Assembly (NCBI GenBank): GCA_025963725.1
Contig: JAOQAE010000002.1
Span: 881,221 to 945,220 of the forward strand
Length of the DNA: 64,000 bases
Source of the DNA: Bacteroidota bacterium
Lineage (GTDB): Bacteria; Bacteroidota; Bacteroidia; 2-12-FULL-35-15
Direction of reading: 5' to 3'
Shown here: positions 34,590 to 46,537 of the stretch, one piece after another
How the letters are laid out: every line of letters begins with the position of its first letter
Position numbering within the stretch: the first letter of the stretch is position 1
The notes under the pieces: model-generated
The model's input: only the letters and a program-made list of their open reading frames with translations
Databases searched by the model: none
What the model was told of the DNA's origin: nothing
Made by a program: the position numbers and the translations under genes

Positions 34590-37271
34590 TTATCTCTGCT
34601 TTCTTAGGATTTTGAACTCGGTGCGCCTGTTCTTCGAATGCTCTTCCTCGGTGCATTCAACGCCATCCGCGCATTTATTGATCAGCCTGCTTTCACCGTA
34701 GCCCTTACCGGAGATGCGCTCTTTCGACACGCCTCTTGCAAGCATGTAATCAACGGCGGCTTTTGCACGCTGCTGAGAGAGCTTCATATTGTAATCGGAG
34801 GAAGAGCGTGAATCGGTATGCGAGGAAAGCTCGATCACCAGCTGCGCATCGTTCTTCATGATGTTGATCACCTTGTCGAGCGTTTTTTCCGCTTCCGGGA
34901 GGATCTTGTATTCGCCGTAATTGTAATACACATTCTCTACGATCGTTAAGCTGTCGCGCTTCGCCTCGTTCTTCAGCTGCAATACTTTCAGCCATGGGTC
35001 ATCCACGTACACCACACCAAGCTTGTTCTGGTCCGTTGGCAAAACCGTAAATTTAAATTTGCCGTTTACACGGACGAATTCTTTGATCACATTGCCTTTC
35101 GAATCCGTTAAATATAATTTATTGAAGGTTTTAAGCTTTGTATCATTTTCCTCCAGCGCAAATAAAATATTCTGGTCGGCAGGAAGGTTCGTGAACTGGA
35201 AAGCTCCGTTGGCATCGGTTTTCACGCTTTGCAGCACTTCTCCCTTTTCATTCACAATATTGATCACCGAGTTGGCGAGCGGCGATTTAGTATCGGAGAT
35301 CAGCTTACCTTTCAGGTCGAAGCGCAATTCATTATCCTCCACGCTCATGAGCTTGAGCGTATTTTTATCGGCAGAAAGGAATGAGAATTTGAAGCTGCCT
35401 GTATTGCCGGCCGTGGTGGTCTGCATCTCCTTACCGCTTTTATTGGTGATGATGATCTTCGTGTTCGGGGCAAGCTTTGTATCCGACTCTTCCACCTTTA
35501 CGAGAAAGTTCTGGTCGGAAGGAAGATTTGTAAACACAAAGGCGCCGAAGGCATTGGTGTTCACCGTCTGGATCACTTCGCCTTTGTCATTCACCAAATT
35601 CACTTTTGTATTGGCAAGCGGCATCGATGGATTTTCGCCATAGAGCAGGTTTCCCGCAATGGTCACATCATCATCGCTTTGCAGCTGCGGCAGTGAATTA
35701 GGATCCGCCGGCAGGTTCTGGAACACGAACTTTCCGCCTTTGTCGTTGATCACCGTCACGCGGATAATATGATCGTTTTCATCGGCCAGGTAATATTTCT
35801 TTTTATTAGCAAGCTGCGGATCGGTCTCATCCAGCTTCACCATGTATTTTCCGTCGGGATCGAGGTTCTCGAATTTAAAGAAGCCGCTGTTATCGGTGTT
35901 CGTCACTTTCAATACTTTCCCGTCATCGCCAAGCAGCATCACTTCGGTATTCTTTGCCGGGTCGTTCACATTCTTGCTCAGCAGGATCTTTCCGGAAACG
36001 GTAATGAACTTGTTGAGTGCGGTAAAGCTGTAAATATCGTCGCTTCCAACTCCTCCCGCCCTGTCGGAGGAAAAATAACCTTTGTTGATGTCATCGGAAA
36101 AAACGATCCCGAAATCATCGGTATATGCATTCAGCGGGGCGCCAAGGTTTTTCACCTCTGCATAGCTGTCGCCGCGCTTTGTTGCCGAAAAAACATCCAG
36201 TCCGCCGAAGCCGGGATGCCCGTCGGAAGAAAAATACAAAGCCCCGTCCTTGCGGATATACGGGAACACTTCATTCCCGGGAGTGTTCACTTCACTGCCG
36301 AGATTTTTAGGCTGGTCCCATCCTTCCCCATTCTTCCGGCATACGTAAATGTCCATTCCGCCCTGACCGCCGGGCATATCGGATGAAAAGAAAAGCCATT
36401 GCCCGTCGGCCGACACGCTTGGGTGCGCCACCGAATATGCATCATTGTTGTATTGAAATGCTTTTGCCTTGCTCCATTTTTTTCCTTTGAGCGTGGAGAT
36501 ATAAATGCCGGGACGGTTCACAAAATCCTTATCCTTGTTCACAACGTAATTCACCCGCGTGAGATACATCGTATTCTGCTCGGTATTGAAGCAAACCGGG
36601 CCATCGTGATAATTGGTATTGATGGTTGAGGAAAAGGGCTTTGCGCTTTTGGAAAAGATGGTTGCTCCTGCACCTGTTTTCATGGTGCTTGCATATACAT
36701 TGAGGTAAGGCTGCTCGGTGCGCTCGAATTTATTATTGTTCACCATGTCCTTGGTACGCTCCGAAACAAACACCATCTGGTCCTTGTAATACACCGGCGA
36801 AAAATCGGAATGCACGCTGTTCACATTCGGGATGAGCGACACTTCGAACTGCTGTGTTTTGGTGATCCACATTTTTATGTCGTCGCATGATTTTACGGAA
36901 AGCTGCGCCACCTTATCATTCGGTGCTGCATTCGTATAAATTTTGAACTGCTCTTTAGCATCTTCGATCTTGCCGGTGTTCTTCAGCACCAGCCCGTAAT
37001 AAAAGTGATTGATGACATCAAAATTAGGCTGCTTCATCAGCTCGGCGTACACAAGCTCGGCGTTCTTGTAATCCTTTACCTGGCGGTACGAATTGGCAAG
37101 CTTCTCAAGGGCTTCCACAGTGGCTTTCCTTTTAACGGCTTTTTTATAAAGGGGAATTGCTTTGGCATAGTCATAATTCTCATAATATTTATTTGCCCTC
37201 TTCATTTGGGCAAACAAGCTATTCGCAAGAATAACACACAACAGCAGCACGATACATTTAATTTTTTTCAT
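34590..37271 (-). CDS. OmpA family protein with TPR, PD40 propeller and repeat domains (PorE/SprE-like)
   Basis: An 893-aa cell-envelope protein. Signal peptide ends ANSLFAQ. TPR repeats occupy about 25-130 (YDYAKAIPLYKKAVKRK). A WD40/PD40 propeller lies at about 150-415 (SADGQWLFFSSDMPGGQGGMDIY, RKDGALYFSSDGHPGFGGLDVF). Then come three or four carboxypeptidase-regulatory/CNA-B-like units (DNSGFFKFENLDPD, NAFGAFVFTNLPSD, DANGAFQFTNLPAD). The OmpA peptidoglycan-binding domain is at about 780-890 (SSHTDSRSSSDYNMKLSQQRAKA). This layout matches the envelope anchor protein that accompanies PorP/SprF in T9SS loci, linking outer-membrane parts to peptidoglycan. It is 28 bp downstream of the PorP/SprF gene. 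Confidence 0.9.
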   Translation of the reverse strand: MKKIKCIVLLLCVILANSLFAQMKRANKYYENYDYAKAIPLYKKAVKRKATVEALEKLANSYRQVKDYKNAELVYAELMKQPNFDVINHFYYGLVLKNTGKIEDAKEQFKIYTNAAPNDKVAQLSVKSCDDIKMWITKTQQFEVSLIPNVNSVHSDFSPVYYKDQMVFVSERTKDMVNNNKFERTEQPYLNVYASTMKTGAGATIFSKSAKPFSSTINTNYHDGPVCFNTEQNTMYLTRVNYVVNKDKDFVNRPGIYISTLKGKKWSKAKAFQYNNDAYSVAHPSVSADGQWLFFSSDMPGGQGGMDIYVCRKNGEGWDQPKNLGSEVNTPGNEVFPYIRKDGALYFSSDGHPGFGGLDVFSATKRGDSYAEVKNLGAPLNAYTDDFGIVFSDDINKGYFSSDRAGGVGSDDIYSFTALNKFITVSGKILLSKNVNDPAKNTEVMLLGDDGKVLKVTNTDNSGFFKFENLDPDGKYMVKLDETDPQLANKKKYYLADENDHIIRVTVINDKGGKFVFQNLPADPNSLPQLQSDDDVTIAGNLLYGENPSMPLANTKVNLVNDKGEVIQTVNTNAFGAFVFTNLPSDQNFLVKVEESDTKLAPNTKIIITNKSGKEMQTTTAGNTGSFKFSFLSADKNTLKLMSVEDNELRFDLKGKLISDTKSPLANSVINIVNEKGEVLQSVKTDANGAFQFTNLPADQNILFALEENDTKLKTFNKLYLTDSKGNVIKEFVRVNGKFKFTVLPTDQNKLGVVYVDDPWLKVLQLKNEAKRDSLTIVENVYYNYGEYKILPEAEKTLDKVINIMKNDAQLVIELSSHTDSRSSSDYNMKLSQQRAKAAVDYMLARGVSKERISGKGYGESRLINKCADGVECTEEEHSKNRRTEFKILRKQR

Positions 37272-37299
37272 AAAATTTTTCCTGCAGGGGATTTCTAAA

Positions 37300-38229
37300 T
37301 TATAAATAACGCGGCGACATCATTTTCGATTTGAAAATGTTAAAGTCGTAACCGATCATGACCTCGTGGCTTCCGCCTCCCGCCCTTCCGATCTTGTTTA
37401 AACCGAAGTCATACGCATAGCCCAGCCTTAATTTGTCTGTTACCTGGATCTGTGTAAGCGCCACAAAGCCATACGATCCCCTGATAGAGATCCCGGCCCA
37501 GATGCGCTCTTTGATGAGGAAGCACAGGTTGATGTCGGCAGTGGATGGAGAATTTTTAGCGCCCTTGATCACAACTGAAGGTGAGAAGATGAGCTTGTCG
37601 GACAGCGCCCATGCTTTCCCGAAGGTGAAGAAAAAGTGCGGTGAAAGCTGCGCATTATCTCCGTTCTGGTTGGAAACGCTGGTGAGGCGGCCATTGTAAA
37701 GATGCGTGGCGCTTAAGCCGATGTACATGGTGTTCGTGTAATAATAAACGCCGGCATCGGCAGTAGGAACAATGATGGAAGTGCTGTTGCCTGTGTTGTA
37801 CACATCGTTCGCATCCTTGTACGTAATGTCGGCCCAGTTATAGGTGTAATTGTAGATCCCCGCCCTTAAGCCGAAGGCAAGCTTTCCGTTCTTGATAGGG
37901 ATCCTGTATGCATACGAGCCCAGTGCGCCAATGCTCTTCTTCGGCCCTATCTGGTCGCCGATCACCGTAAACCCGAGTCCCACCTTTTTCTTTTTCAATG
38001 GGCCATGAATGGTGAATGTTTCCGTTTTAGGGGCGCCATCGATGCCTGTCCACTGGCTGCGCAGCAGTATAGCGGTGCTCAGGGCTTCCTTGCTTCCGGC
38101 ATACGCGGGATTGATCGCCATCTGGTTGAACATGTACTGGCTGTACTGCGGATCCTGCTGTGCATCTGCCTTTGTAACAAAAGCAGCAAATGCGATCAGC
38201 GCCCAGCTTAATTTTCCTCGTAATTTCAT
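37300..38229 (-). CDS. PorP/SprF family T9SS outer-membrane protein
   Basis: A 309-aa outer-membrane beta-barrel. The ATG at 38229 is chosen over an in-frame TTG at 38253 because it follows AACAGGTAAAG and begins a good signal peptide (MKLRGKLSWALIAFAAFVTKADA). The family hallmark QQDPQYSQYMFNQMAINPAYAGS follows directly, then barrel strands to the C-terminus. In Flavobacterium johnsoniae, SprF is needed for secretion of SprB, a type B cargo. Here the gene sits directly between a type B cargo gene and the OmpA/PD40 anchor, the usual order. Confidence 0.95.
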   Translation of the reverse strand: MKLRGKLSWALIAFAAFVTKADAQQDPQYSQYMFNQMAINPAYAGSKEALSTAILLRSQWTGIDGAPKTETFTIHGPLKKKKVGLGFTVIGDQIGPKKSIGALGSYAYRIPIKNGKLAFGLRAGIYNYTYNWADITYKDANDVYNTGNSTSIIVPTADAGVYYYTNTMYIGLSATHLYNGRLTSVSNQNGDNAQLSPHFFFTFGKAWALSDKLIFSPSVVIKGAKNSPSTADINLCFLIKERIWAGISIRGSYGFVALTQIQVTDKLRLGYAYDFGLNKIGRAGGGSHEVMIGYDFNIFKSKMMSPRYL

Positions 38230-38257
38230 CTTTACCTGTTTAATATTTTTCAATCTC

Positions 38258-39022
38258 TTAATGCGTTACTTCCACCCAGCCTTTGTATGTTTTTCCGCCT
38301 GCTTCCACGAGGTAGAAATAAGTGGCATCCGGAAGGGTTTCTCCTTTCAGGTTCCTTCCTTCCCATACCACGGTGGTGTTATTATAATTATCGCCTTTCC
38401 ACACCAGGTCGCCCCAGCGGTTATACAGCTGCACTTTGCTTTCCGCGAAATTGGTAATGCCGTCTATCTCCCACACATCATTGTGCCCGTCGCCATTCGG
38501 CGTTAAGCCCTGGTAGAAGGTGAGCTGCTCTCCGCAATCAACAGCATCCTCCGTGATCACCGCCGTATCCGTTATGGTGAAATTACCATCGCTGACCACG
38601 TATGGATAATTTCCGGGCGCAAGATTAGAGAACAGCGTTGCGCTGCCTGGCGATCCGCCATTCCAGCTGATGGTTACCGGGCCGGTGGCGCTGATGTTCT
38701 GGAACATTACGCTTCCGTTGTTCGCGCCGGTACAGCTCGAGTTGATGGTGTTCACCGTTTCATTCAGGGTGCTGCCGTTCACGTCCGACTGCTGGAAGCC
38801 CTGCGTCAGGAACTTCGTATTGAAAGGCCCTACAGTAGCAATGATGCATTCGCCAACGGTGTAATCGATGCTGATCCCCGAGGGCAATGTGCCCGAGCCT
38901 CCGGTAGTGCTTAGCACCTGCCTCATCGGCGGGCTGCTCTGCACCTGTGCCTGCAGCGCGCTGCAAAGCAACAGGCAGGCGATGCTGAAAAAGGCGGTTA
39001 TTTTATTCGTTTGATCTGTCAT
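38258..39022 (-). CDS. T9SS type B sorting domain protein with SprB-like repeat
   Basis: A 254-aa secreted protein. Signal peptide ends SALQAQ. The N-terminal module has GISIDYTVGECIIATV and FLTQGFQQ, a pattern common in short proteins next to porP/sprF. One SprB-type repeat follows (CTGANNGSVMFQNISA to LAPGNYPYVVSDG). The type B (gliding-motility-associated) C-terminal domain is clear: YQGLTPNGDGHNDVW, LYNRWGDLVWKG, YFYLVEAGGKTYKGWVEV. It is probably the dedicated cargo of the adjacent PorP/SprF protein. Confidence 0.92.
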   Translation of the reverse strand: MTDQTNKITAFFSIACLLLCSALQAQVQSSPPMRQVLSTTGGSGTLPSGISIDYTVGECIIATVGPFNTKFLTQGFQQSDVNGSTLNETVNTINSSCTGANNGSVMFQNISATGPVTISWNGGSPGSATLFSNLAPGNYPYVVSDGNFTITDTAVITEDAVDCGEQLTFYQGLTPNGDGHNDVWEIDGITNFAESKVQLYNRWGDLVWKGDNYNNTTVVWEGRNLKGETLPDATYFYLVEAGGKTYKGWVEVTH

Positions 39023-39058
39023 GAACTTTATAATTTTATTCTTGTTTCTTAATCCTTA

Positions 39059-42000
39059 CTACCTGTTTCCCTGCGTTGGTGCTGTATAATAGATCCCCAT
39101 CGATTCAGGCATGCCGTATGCTTTCGGATACAGGTATTTTCCTTTCTCTGACGGCGCTTTCTCCACTTCAGGAACCACGCGGTTCTGCTCTGCATACGGA
39201 TCCTTCCGGATGCCCGTCACCTGCCAGCTAACTTCGATCCCCGGCTTATCGGTTTTGATCACGAATTTATTTCCGCTTACTTTTTCGTATACGATCGCCT
39301 GTGCAAAATCGCCGATCACGGTAAGCTGGTAGCGGAAATCCTTGTTGAGCGATTCAAAATAATCAGGCAGCTCCACCACTGCAATTCCACCGGCATCGGT
39401 AGTGATGTTGCCGTTGTACACGTTCATCATATCAGGGCTCTCCACGAAGCTGTGATACAGGTATTTGTTCCCCGGATCCAGCGGGTGGTCGATCTTGAAT
39501 GTACCCGAGCCTTTCGCTACGGAGCCTATCACGTTCACATTTCCCTGTACAAACAAGCCCCATACAGTGCTTGCCGCATCTTTATACTGTGCCGCGGTAA
39601 AGTTGTTATTGCTCGAGTTGTAGGCCATAGTCACCGTGCTGCTTGCGTAATCCACATAGCCGGCAGCATAGCTGGAAGCGGAAAAGTTATTACCCCATAC
39701 GTTGAATGTTTTTATTGCTGCATCCACCCCGGTGGAGCCCCAGCCTGTACCACCACTGGCGGCCGTGCCTACTCCCTGCCTCAGGGCGTAGATGGCAGCT
39801 TTATCCGGCCCGAACTGGGTTGCATCATTTGAAGCATACAAATGGTAGTTAGCGCTGGGAGTTCCATTGAGCGCAGCATTTGCCGTACCGTTCACCTGGA
39901 AGCCATTGGCCGATCCCACTGAAAAAAGTGAAGCAGGGGCGGTTGTTCCCACGCCAACATTTCCCGAAGGCATCACGGTTAATTTCGCGCCCCCCGATGC
40001 GGTGAATATGAAGAAGGGATGGTTGGACACTGTTCCGATAGAGCCGCCATAAACGCCGCCGTTACCGATAAATGTTCCCATGGTTGCCGTTCCGTCCATC
40101 TGCATATAACCGTAGTTGGCTGCGTTCAGCTCCACGGGATAGTTGAACGGCGGGTTTGATGATCCCCCGATGCGGACCCTGTTTTGGATAAACAAATCTC
40201 CCTGGTCAAAATAACCTGCCCATTTCTGCCCGGTAGACCCGCCGAACGCGCTTGCAAAGATCCCGACCGCCGCGCCTGAGCCGCTGTTCGCGGAAGCGCT
40301 GGCGTCAACACCTCTTGCATCGCCGCTGCCGGTGGAAGTTGCCGCTGCTTCCACAGAAATAATACCACCTGCCGCGTTCCCGGAAGCATTGGAATATATG
40401 CTGTAGGCATTCACGCTTCCGGCATTGGTAACGTTGGAATAAATAGCGGTATTAGGAACACCGCTGATCGCATTGGAAGAGGTCTGGTACTCGAAATAGC
40501 TCATGTTGGTTGATACTGTTGCATTCTGGTACACATGCAGCCTGCTTACAGGCGATGTGATGCCTATCCCCACATTTCCACCCATAAATGCCGCAGCATA
40601 TCCGCTGCCTGTATTGTCGAAAAATCCTGCATAGCCTGTTCCTGAATTTGTTCCGAACACACCTCTTCCCGCTCCTACGGAAACGCCTTTCACACCTTCG
40701 CCGCCGGTTGCATTGGAGCTGTAGCCCCAAACGCCTGCTCCGCCATTACCCGAGTTTTGCGCGAACACGGCAGGAAATGCAGTGCTCTGGCTCACCTGGA
40801 AAATGTAATTGGTGCTGATCGTTGTGCCGATGGCCACGTTGGATGCATCTGCCTTGATAGCGGAAGTTCCCAGTGTGGATGTGCTGGTCCAGAAAGGAAC
40901 GGTATTCGTGGATCCGCTTCCGCCGATCTTGCTGTTGAACAGGTTCCAGTCGGCCGAGGATAAGTATCCGTTTGCTCCTCCGTTTGCCTGTGGGATGCTG
41001 ATCACAGGATTTGTTCCTCCCGTGCTGGTAAGCGGTGATAGGGCGCCTACAGAAGTAACTGTGCCTGTTCCGGTAACATCCGGCGACCATGTTAAAATTC
41101 CTGCACCATTCGTTTTCAATACCTGGTTAGCTGCCCCGTCAACTGAAGGAAGCGTATATGCCCCGACACCAAGCGTTCCCGCAAAACGTCCTGTTCCCGA
41201 TACATCCAGCTTAAAGCCCGGTGTTGTGGTTCCTACTCCTACGTTTGTACCGTTGTCAAATACAATTGAATTGCCGCCTGTTGATGCCCCTGTAAATTTA
41301 ACGAGCTGGTTGACCGATCCTGCAATGTTGGCTGCACCTGTAGGGCCAGTTGGGCCTGCCGGACCCGCGCTTCCCGGTGTTCCCGCTGTTCCGGGGCTTC
41401 CTGCCGGGCCTACAAGCGATGTGCCTGCACCCCATGAACCTGCTGTTTTAGGGCCGAAGAGCGTATTGGTTGTTGTATTGATGTAAAATTCGCCGTTCAC
41501 CCCGATACCCGCTGCGGGATTTCCCGGGCCGCTCAACACGCTCAGGCCGGTTGTACCGGTTGCACCGGCAATCCCAGGTCCGCCGGGAGCTCCTGTAGGG
41601 CCGGTTGGACCTGCAGGCCCCGGAGCGCCATTCAGGTTCACAGCCCATGTACCCGCATGCGAGCCTCCGCCTGTGGAAGAGTTCACTGTAATTGTCATAG
41701 CTCCCGTTGCCGGGTTGTATGCGGTAACAGTACCCACCATCAGGTTGCTGGCATCAAATGCGAAGATCACCGTTTGCCCGGGAGAATAAGCAAGCCCTGT
41801 TCCCACGGTAAATGGCCCGATAGAACCGCCGCCTGTTATTGAATAAGTACCCGTTGTAGATGTTGCATAGCGGTCGCCGGTAGGGCCGGTCATACCTGTA
41901 GCTCCCGTATCACCTGCTAAGCCTGTGGCGCCGGTTGCACCTGTAACGCCATCTATTCCATTATTCCCTGTGGCACCGGTTGCGCCTGCAATCCCGGTTG

Positions 42001-42769
42001 AGCCGGTTACGCCATCTGTTCCATTCGTCCCTGTTGCTCCTGTTGCCCCATCGATCCCGTTATTTCCCGTGGCGCCTGTTGCTCCGGGCGCCCCGGTTGG
42101 GCCATATAAAATTCCTGTTGTAATTGTTCCCGAAGCATAAACGATGTCAAGCGTTCCGTTACCATTGTCGATGATGCTTGTGATGCCGGCGCCCGTTGCG
42201 CCTGTGGCACCGGGTGTTCCGGTTGCACCTGTATCGCCTGTCGCACCCATTGGCCCGGGCACCGTTGATGGCGCGCCTGTAGGCCCTGCAAGTCCCGGTG
42301 AGCCGGTTGCACCTGTTGGCCCTGCCACTGTTGAAGGAGCGCCGGTTGCACCTGTTGCTCCCGTCAGTCCTCCGCCGGCATTGGCCGCATACAAGGCATA
42401 AGGAACACTCTGCATCTGCAGGCGTCCCATGCTTACCATTCCTGTTCCGTCATCAACCGATACTTCCAGATAGCGCGGTCCTGCCGCCCAGTTAATGGAA
42501 GAAAAAGCAGCTGTATTTACGCTGCCGATCACCGTGGTGAAGAGCCCGTATACGTTGGTGGCAATACCCGCATGCGTTTCCGTAAAGAGCACACTTCCGC
42601 CCGAAGGGGCATCCCAAACAGTGAACTGCACATCCAGCGACGCGCTGATCAAAGGGCTGCCGGAACTGTTCCGTGCCACCGCCTGGTAATTGATCCCCTG
42701 CGGAGGAGCCTGGCTGAATGCGAAGGAGGCGCACAGCCCGAATGACAAAAGGAGTATGATCTTTTTCAT
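39059..42769 (-). CDS. Collagen-like fibre protein A
   Basis: A 1236-aa secreted protein. The start is set at 42769, where [20 protein letters not shown] gives a signal peptide; a longer frame to 42859 would run into the upstream gene. Residues 20-130 form a conserved Bacteroidota N-terminal module ([31 protein letters not shown]). Collagen-like Gly-x-y tracts follow, mostly GAT, GPT and GNNGIDG, broken by two globular inserts ([39 protein letters not shown]). The long beta-rich shaft ends in a C-terminal domain [20 protein letters not shown] to [15 protein letters not shown], found in surface proteins of several phyla. There is no T9SS tag, so its outer-membrane route is not evident. Paralogue of the upstream gene. 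Confidence 0.85.
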   Translation of the reverse strand: MKKIILLLSFGLCASFAFSQAPPQGINYQAVARNSSGSPLISASLDVQFTVWDAPSGGSVLFTETHAGIATNVYGLFTTVIGSVNTAAFSSINWAAGPRYLEVSVDDGTGMVSMGRLQMQSVPYALYAANAGGGLTGATGATGAPSTVAGPTGATGSPGLAGPTGAPSTVPGPMGATGDTGATGTPGATGATGAGITSIIDNGNGTLDIVYASGTITTGILYGPTGAPGATGATGNNGIDGATGATGTNGTDGVTGSTGIAGATGATGNNGIDGVTGATGATGLAGDTGATGMTGPTGDRYATSTTGTYSITGGGSIGPFTVGTGLAYSPGQTVIFAFDASNLMVGTVTAYNPATGAMTITVNSSTGGGSHAGTWAVNLNGAPGPAGPTGPTGAPGGPGIAGATGTTGLSVLSGPGNPAAGIGVNGEFYINTTTNTLFGPKTAGSWGAGTSLVGPAGSPGTAGTPGSAGPAGPTGPTGAANIAGSVNQLVKFTGASTGGNSIVFDNGTNVGVGTTTPGFKLDVSGTGRFAGTLGVGAYTLPSVDGAANQVLKTNGAGILTWSPDVTGTGTVTSVGALSPLTSTGGTNPVISIPQANGGANGYLSSADWNLFNSKIGGSGSTNTVPFWTSTSTLGTSAIKADASNVAIGTTISTNYIFQVSQSTAFPAVFAQNSGNGGAGVWGYSSNATGGEGVKGVSVGAGRGVFGTNSGTGYAGFFDNTGSGYAAAFMGGNVGIGITSPVSRLHVYQNATVSTNMSYFEYQTSSNAISGVPNTAIYSNVTNAGSVNAYSIYSNASGNAAGGIISVEAAATSTGSGDARGVDASASANSGSGAAVGIFASAFGGSTGQKWAGYFDQGDLFIQNRVRIGGSSNPPFNYPVELNAANYGYMQMDGTATMGTFIGNGGVYGGSIGTVSNHPFFIFTASGGAKLTVMPSGNVGVGTTAPASLFSVGSANGFQVNGTANAALNGTPSANYHLYASNDATQFGPDKAAIYALRQGVGTAASGGTGWGSTGVDAAIKTFNVWGNNFSASSYAAGYVDYASSTVTMAYNSSNNNFTAAQYKDAASTVWGLFVQGNVNVIGSVAKGSGTFKIDHPLDPGNKYLYHSFVESPDMMNVYNGNITTDAGGIAVVELPDYFESLNKDFRYQLTVIGDFAQAIVYEKVSGNKFVIKTDKPGIEVSWQVTGIRKDPYAEQNRVVPEVEKAPSEKGKYLYPKAYGMPESMGIYYTAPTQGNR
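42091..42715. repeat. Long direct repeat shared by the collagen-like genes, copy 1
   Basis: Encodes the N-terminal module and first collagen block of protein A. It aligns to 45843-46467 without indels (constant offset 3752) at high identity, about 95 percent in the stretch compared by eye. Confidence 0.8.
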
Positions 42770-42780
42770 GTTTATTTTGA

Positions 42781-45700
42781 TTAATCTGCTTTGGTAACTG
42801 TATAGGTGATTACCACCTTGCAAAGGATCAGGTTGCTGTTTGCCTGCATAGTTCCCCAACGCAGGTAATACGTATACAGTGAATTATTTATAACTGCGGA
42901 AGAAACGGTAGTGGTGCTCAACGACTGAATGTTGACATTGCTACCGGTGCTTCCGGTGGTTTGTGCCATCGTTACTGCCGAACCTGCCGCAGTACCCACC
43001 GCATAATCATTTCTCCAAAGCTGCGTTGGTTGTGTATTGTATGTTCCGTCTTTATCTATGAAAAAGCATTCCAGCTTTGTTACCGTTGCACCGTCAGGCA
43101 GGTTTACCGGTGCCTGTACGTATCCCACTGTGGTTGCAGTACCATCCGGTACAAACAACCCGTAAGGCCCGATGGAGGTAGTATACGTTGAGCCTTCCTG
43201 TGTAAATGCAGCCGGCGGAACACTGTAATAATGCGTTTTTGCAGTAGCATAGAGATAATCATTGCTTGCGGGAATTACCACGTTTCCTGTAACATCCAGC
43301 TTCTGAGCAGGTGTTGCAGTACCGATACCAACGTTTCCGCCCATGAACTGGAAATTACCGGCGCCTTCAAAATCTGTCAGAAAATAATTCCCTGCAGAGC
43401 CACCCAGCACATCACCGATCTTTACACCTATGTTGTTGATGCCCAAAGCGGCATTACCACCCAGGTCATAACCAAGCACTGTATGGTTAACATCCGCAGT
43501 ACCGGCCAAACCAATTCGTCCGTTTCCGTCGATCTCCATGCGCGACACGCCGTTTGTCCACAATCCCATTGTATTGGATCCGTTGTAATAATAAATGGCT
43601 CCTTTAAGGGTGGTGGCTGTTGTTCCAAATGTGAGGAACGATGCCATTGCAGGCCCTGTTGTGATAGCAATGGAAGGTGAAGCTGTTGAATTTTCAATCT
43701 GCAGCATCTGGCTTGGGCTTGTGGTCCCGATCCCCACTTTAAAGCCATTGTCATATAAAATACCTGTTCCAAGCGTATTGGGGTTAACCCAACGCGCGGT
43801 ATAATTTGTTGTTCCTGTTCCCAGTACCGGCAATCCTGCAATTGTGGCAAGTTCTCCTGCACCATTTGTGATCACTGTTCCGTTCGGGGCAAGGTTCAAT
43901 ACTTTCAATCCGCCTGTAACGCCATCCAGCGACATGCGCAGTGTATTGTTCGCATAAAATTCCATCACGTGAGGGGAGTTGGAATATCTCAGCATTCCGT
44001 CAAAGTTATTCCCGGCGATAATGCCCATAGCAATTGTATTGGAACCTGTGCTATTCGCTAAGAAGCTTAACGTGGCACCTGAAGGATTTGAAAGCTGCAG
44101 CATTTGCGTTGGCGCCGTTGTTCCGATCCCCACATTTACCGCATTTCCCAATACAAGGCTGTTCGAAGCGGTAACATTGGCGTTTGCCCCGATCGCAGTT
44201 ACGTTTGTGAGCGCCGCTGTACCCGAAGCATTGCTTCCAATGTAAGTATTGCTGCTGCCTGTATTTGAAGCGCCTGCCTGGTAGCCCAGCGTTGTATTGT
44301 TATTTCCGCTTACATTGCTTTGGCCGGAATTAAAACCTACGCTTGTATTGCTGCTTCCGATCGTACCTAAATTTCCGGCCTGCCCGCCAAGGTAAGTATT
44401 GTTACTACCTGTGCTATTGAACTCTCCCGACTGGTAACCGATGAACGTTGATCCTGTAGCCGATGTATTATTTTTTCCTGCCCAGTATCCTACAAAAGAG
44501 TTTTGTCCGCCGGTATTCACTGCACCTGCAAGGTCGCCGACATACAATGACGTTGACCCGATGGCTAATACTTTGGTACCGCCTATGCGGTAAGCTCCTG
44601 TGTTGAGTACGTTTACATCACCGCCTACATCCAGCTTAAAGCCGGGTACTACACCTATACCTACATTTGTTCCATCATGATACAGGTTACCCGAAGCTAC
44701 CCATGTTGATCCGTTATTGTAAAGGGTTTGACCGGCTGAGCCGACAGGCAGCGTTCCTGTAATGGTATTCATTGTTACACTTGTAACCCTTCCCTGGATG
44801 TCCGTTGTGATAGTGGGCACCTGTGTTGGCGATCCGTAAGTTCCCGGGGTTCCAATATTAGGCATTGCGATTACTCCTGAAGTAGTAATGGTTCCGCCGG
44901 TAAGGCCTGATCCGGCAGTGATGCTGGTAACAGTTCCTGTTCCGGCATTATCTGCCGACCAGGTTAAAACCCCTGCACCATTTGTTTTTAACACTTGGTT
45001 GGCTGTTCCATCGGTTGCCGGCAGCGTATAAGCTCCCACTCCGAGTGTGCTTGTAAAACGCCCTGTTCCGGAAACATCCAGCCTGAAGCCGGGGGTAGTT
45101 GTTCCTATCCCTACGTTTGTGCCGTTATCAAACAATTGCGAGTTACCGCCTGTGGAAGCTCCGGTGAATTTAATGATCGTATTAACTGTACCGGCAATAT
45201 TGGCCGCACCCGTTGGCCCTGTCGGGCCGGTTGCGCCATTCGTACCGTTTGTACCTGTGCCGCCTGTAGCACCGGTCACGCCCGTGCCTGTTGCGCCGGT
45301 AGCGCCTGTGGGACCAACGAGTGAAACACCTGTTCCCCATGTGCCCGCCGCTTTAGGGCCGAAGAGTGTATTGGTGCTTGTATTAATATAAAATTCGCCG
45401 TTATTCCCCGTTGCAGGAAGCGGATTTATAATACCGTTCAATACGCTTAAGCCGGTAGCGCCCGTGGCACCTGTTGCACCTGTAGCTCCGTTTGTGCCAT
45501 TTGTACCTGTTGCCCCTGTAGCACCAATAAGGCCAATGCCCGTTGCGCCCGTTGCACCTGTATTCCCTGTTGCGCCTGTATTTCCTGTTAAACCCGTATT
45601 TCCCGTGGCACCTGTATCTCCCGCAATTCCTGTGCTTCCTGTGGCGCCAGTATCTCCTGTGGCACCTGTAACGCCATTAATTCCATTGTTTCCTGTTGCA

Positions 45701-46518
45701 CCCGTTGCTCCGGCAATCCCCGTTGAGCCTGTTGCTCCGTCTGTTCCATTCGCGCCCGTAGCACCGGTTGCGCCATCCACTCCATTTGTTCCAGTTGCTC
45801 CCGTTACTCCATCGATCCCGTTATTTCCAGTAGCACCTGTTGCCCCGGTTGGGCCATATAAAACTCCTGTTGTAACTGTTCCTGAAGCATAAACGATATC
45901 AAGCGTTCCGTTACCATTGTCGATTATGCTTGTGATGCCGGCGCCCGTTGCGCCTGTGGCACCGGGTGTTCCGGTTGCACCTGTATCGCCTGTCGCACCC
46001 ATTGGCCCGGGTACTGTTGATGGCGCACCTGTAGGCCCTACAAGCCCCGGTGAGCCGGTGGCTCCGGTTGGCCCTGCTACTGTTGAAGGAGCTCCGGTTG
46101 CACCTGTTGCTCCCATGAGTCCTCCGCCTGCATTGGCCGCATACAAAGCATAAGGAACACTCTGCATCTGCAGGCGTCCCATACTTACCATTCCTGTTCC
46201 GTCATCAACAGATACTTCCAGATAGCGCGATCCTGCCGCCCAGTTAATGGAAGAAAAGGCACCCGTATTCACGCTGCCGATCACCGCGGTGAAGAGGCCG
46301 TATACGTTGGTGGCAATGCTTGTATGCGTTTCAGTAAAAAGCACACTTCCGCCCGAAGGGGCATCCCAAACTGTGAACTGCACATCCAGCGACGCGCTGA
46401 TCAATGGGCTGCCCGAGCTGCTCCGTGCTACCGCCTGGTAATTGATCCCCTGCGGAGGAGCCTGTGCAAATGATACTACTGAAAATGCAAGCGAAATAAA
46501 TAATAAGTACTTTTTCAT
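42781..46518 (-). CDS. Collagen-like fibre protein B with YadA-like head repeats
   Basis: A 1245-aa secreted protein. Signal peptide [19 protein letters not shown]. It has the same N-terminal module and first collagen block as the downstream paralogue, then a longer Gly-x-y region ([19 protein letters not shown] and similar). A shaft follows with head-type repeats [28 protein letters not shown] and [10 protein letters not shown]. The last 170 residues ([17 protein letters not shown] to [11 protein letters not shown]) are a beta-sandwich-like domain I do not recognise. No T9SS tag is seen. It is 19 bp from the adhesin gene upstream and 11 bp from its paralogue downstream, so it is in one operon with both. 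Confidence 0.85.
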   Translation of the reverse strand: MKKYLLFISLAFSVVSFAQAPPQGINYQAVARSSSGSPLISASLDVQFTVWDAPSGGSVLFTETHTSIATNVYGLFTAVIGSVNTGAFSSINWAAGSRYLEVSVDDGTGMVSMGRLQMQSVPYALYAANAGGGLMGATGATGAPSTVAGPTGATGSPGLVGPTGAPSTVPGPMGATGDTGATGTPGATGATGAGITSIIDNGNGTLDIVYASGTVTTGVLYGPTGATGATGNNGIDGVTGATGTNGVDGATGATGANGTDGATGSTGIAGATGATGNNGINGVTGATGDTGATGSTGIAGDTGATGNTGLTGNTGATGNTGATGATGIGLIGATGATGTNGTNGATGATGATGATGLSVLNGIINPLPATGNNGEFYINTSTNTLFGPKAAGTWGTGVSLVGPTGATGATGTGVTGATGGTGTNGTNGATGPTGPTGAANIAGTVNTIIKFTGASTGGNSQLFDNGTNVGIGTTTPGFRLDVSGTGRFTSTLGVGAYTLPATDGTANQVLKTNGAGVLTWSADNAGTGTVTSITAGSGLTGGTITTSGVIAMPNIGTPGTYGSPTQVPTITTDIQGRVTSVTMNTITGTLPVGSAGQTLYNNGSTWVASGNLYHDGTNVGIGVVPGFKLDVGGDVNVLNTGAYRIGGTKVLAIGSTSLYVGDLAGAVNTGGQNSFVGYWAGKNNTSATGSTFIGYQSGEFNSTGSNNTYLGGQAGNLGTIGSSNTSVGFNSGQSNVSGNNNTTLGYQAGASNTGSSNTYIGSNASGTAALTNVTAIGANANVTASNSLVLGNAVNVGIGTTAPTQMLQLSNPSGATLSFLANSTGSNTIAMGIIAGNNFDGMLRYSNSPHVMEFYANNTLRMSLDGVTGGLKVLNLAPNGTVITNGAGELATIAGLPVLGTGTTNYTARWVNPNTLGTGILYDNGFKVGIGTTSPSQMLQIENSTASPSIAITTGPAMASFLTFGTTATTLKGAIYYYNGSNTMGLWTNGVSRMEIDGNGRIGLAGTADVNHTVLGYDLGGNAALGINNIGVKIGDVLGGSAGNYFLTDFEGAGNFQFMGGNVGIGTATPAQKLDVTGNVVIPASNDYLYATAKTHYYSVPPAAFTQEGSTYTTSIGPYGLFVPDGTATTVGYVQAPVNLPDGATVTKLECFFIDKDGTYNTQPTQLWRNDYAVGTAAGSAVTMAQTTGSTGSNVNIQSLSTTTVSSAVINNSLYTYYLRWGTMQANSNLILCKVVITYTVTKAD
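45843..46467. repeat. Long direct repeat shared by the collagen-like genes, copy 2
   Basis: The matching stretch in protein B. Scattered synonymous and a few missense differences (for example TSPGE in B for ASPGE in A) separate the copies. Similar but indel-bearing blocks continue further into both genes (about 41000-41460 and 44900-45400). Confidence 0.8.
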
Positions 46519-46537
46519 ATTTGTAAATTAATTAAAG

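Noticed and set aside
41925-42401. Plus-strand Val/Ala/Pro-rich ORFs opposite the collagen-like genes, also at 45464-46153
   Set aside because: They are the complementary reading of Gly-x-y repeats and have no start context or function.
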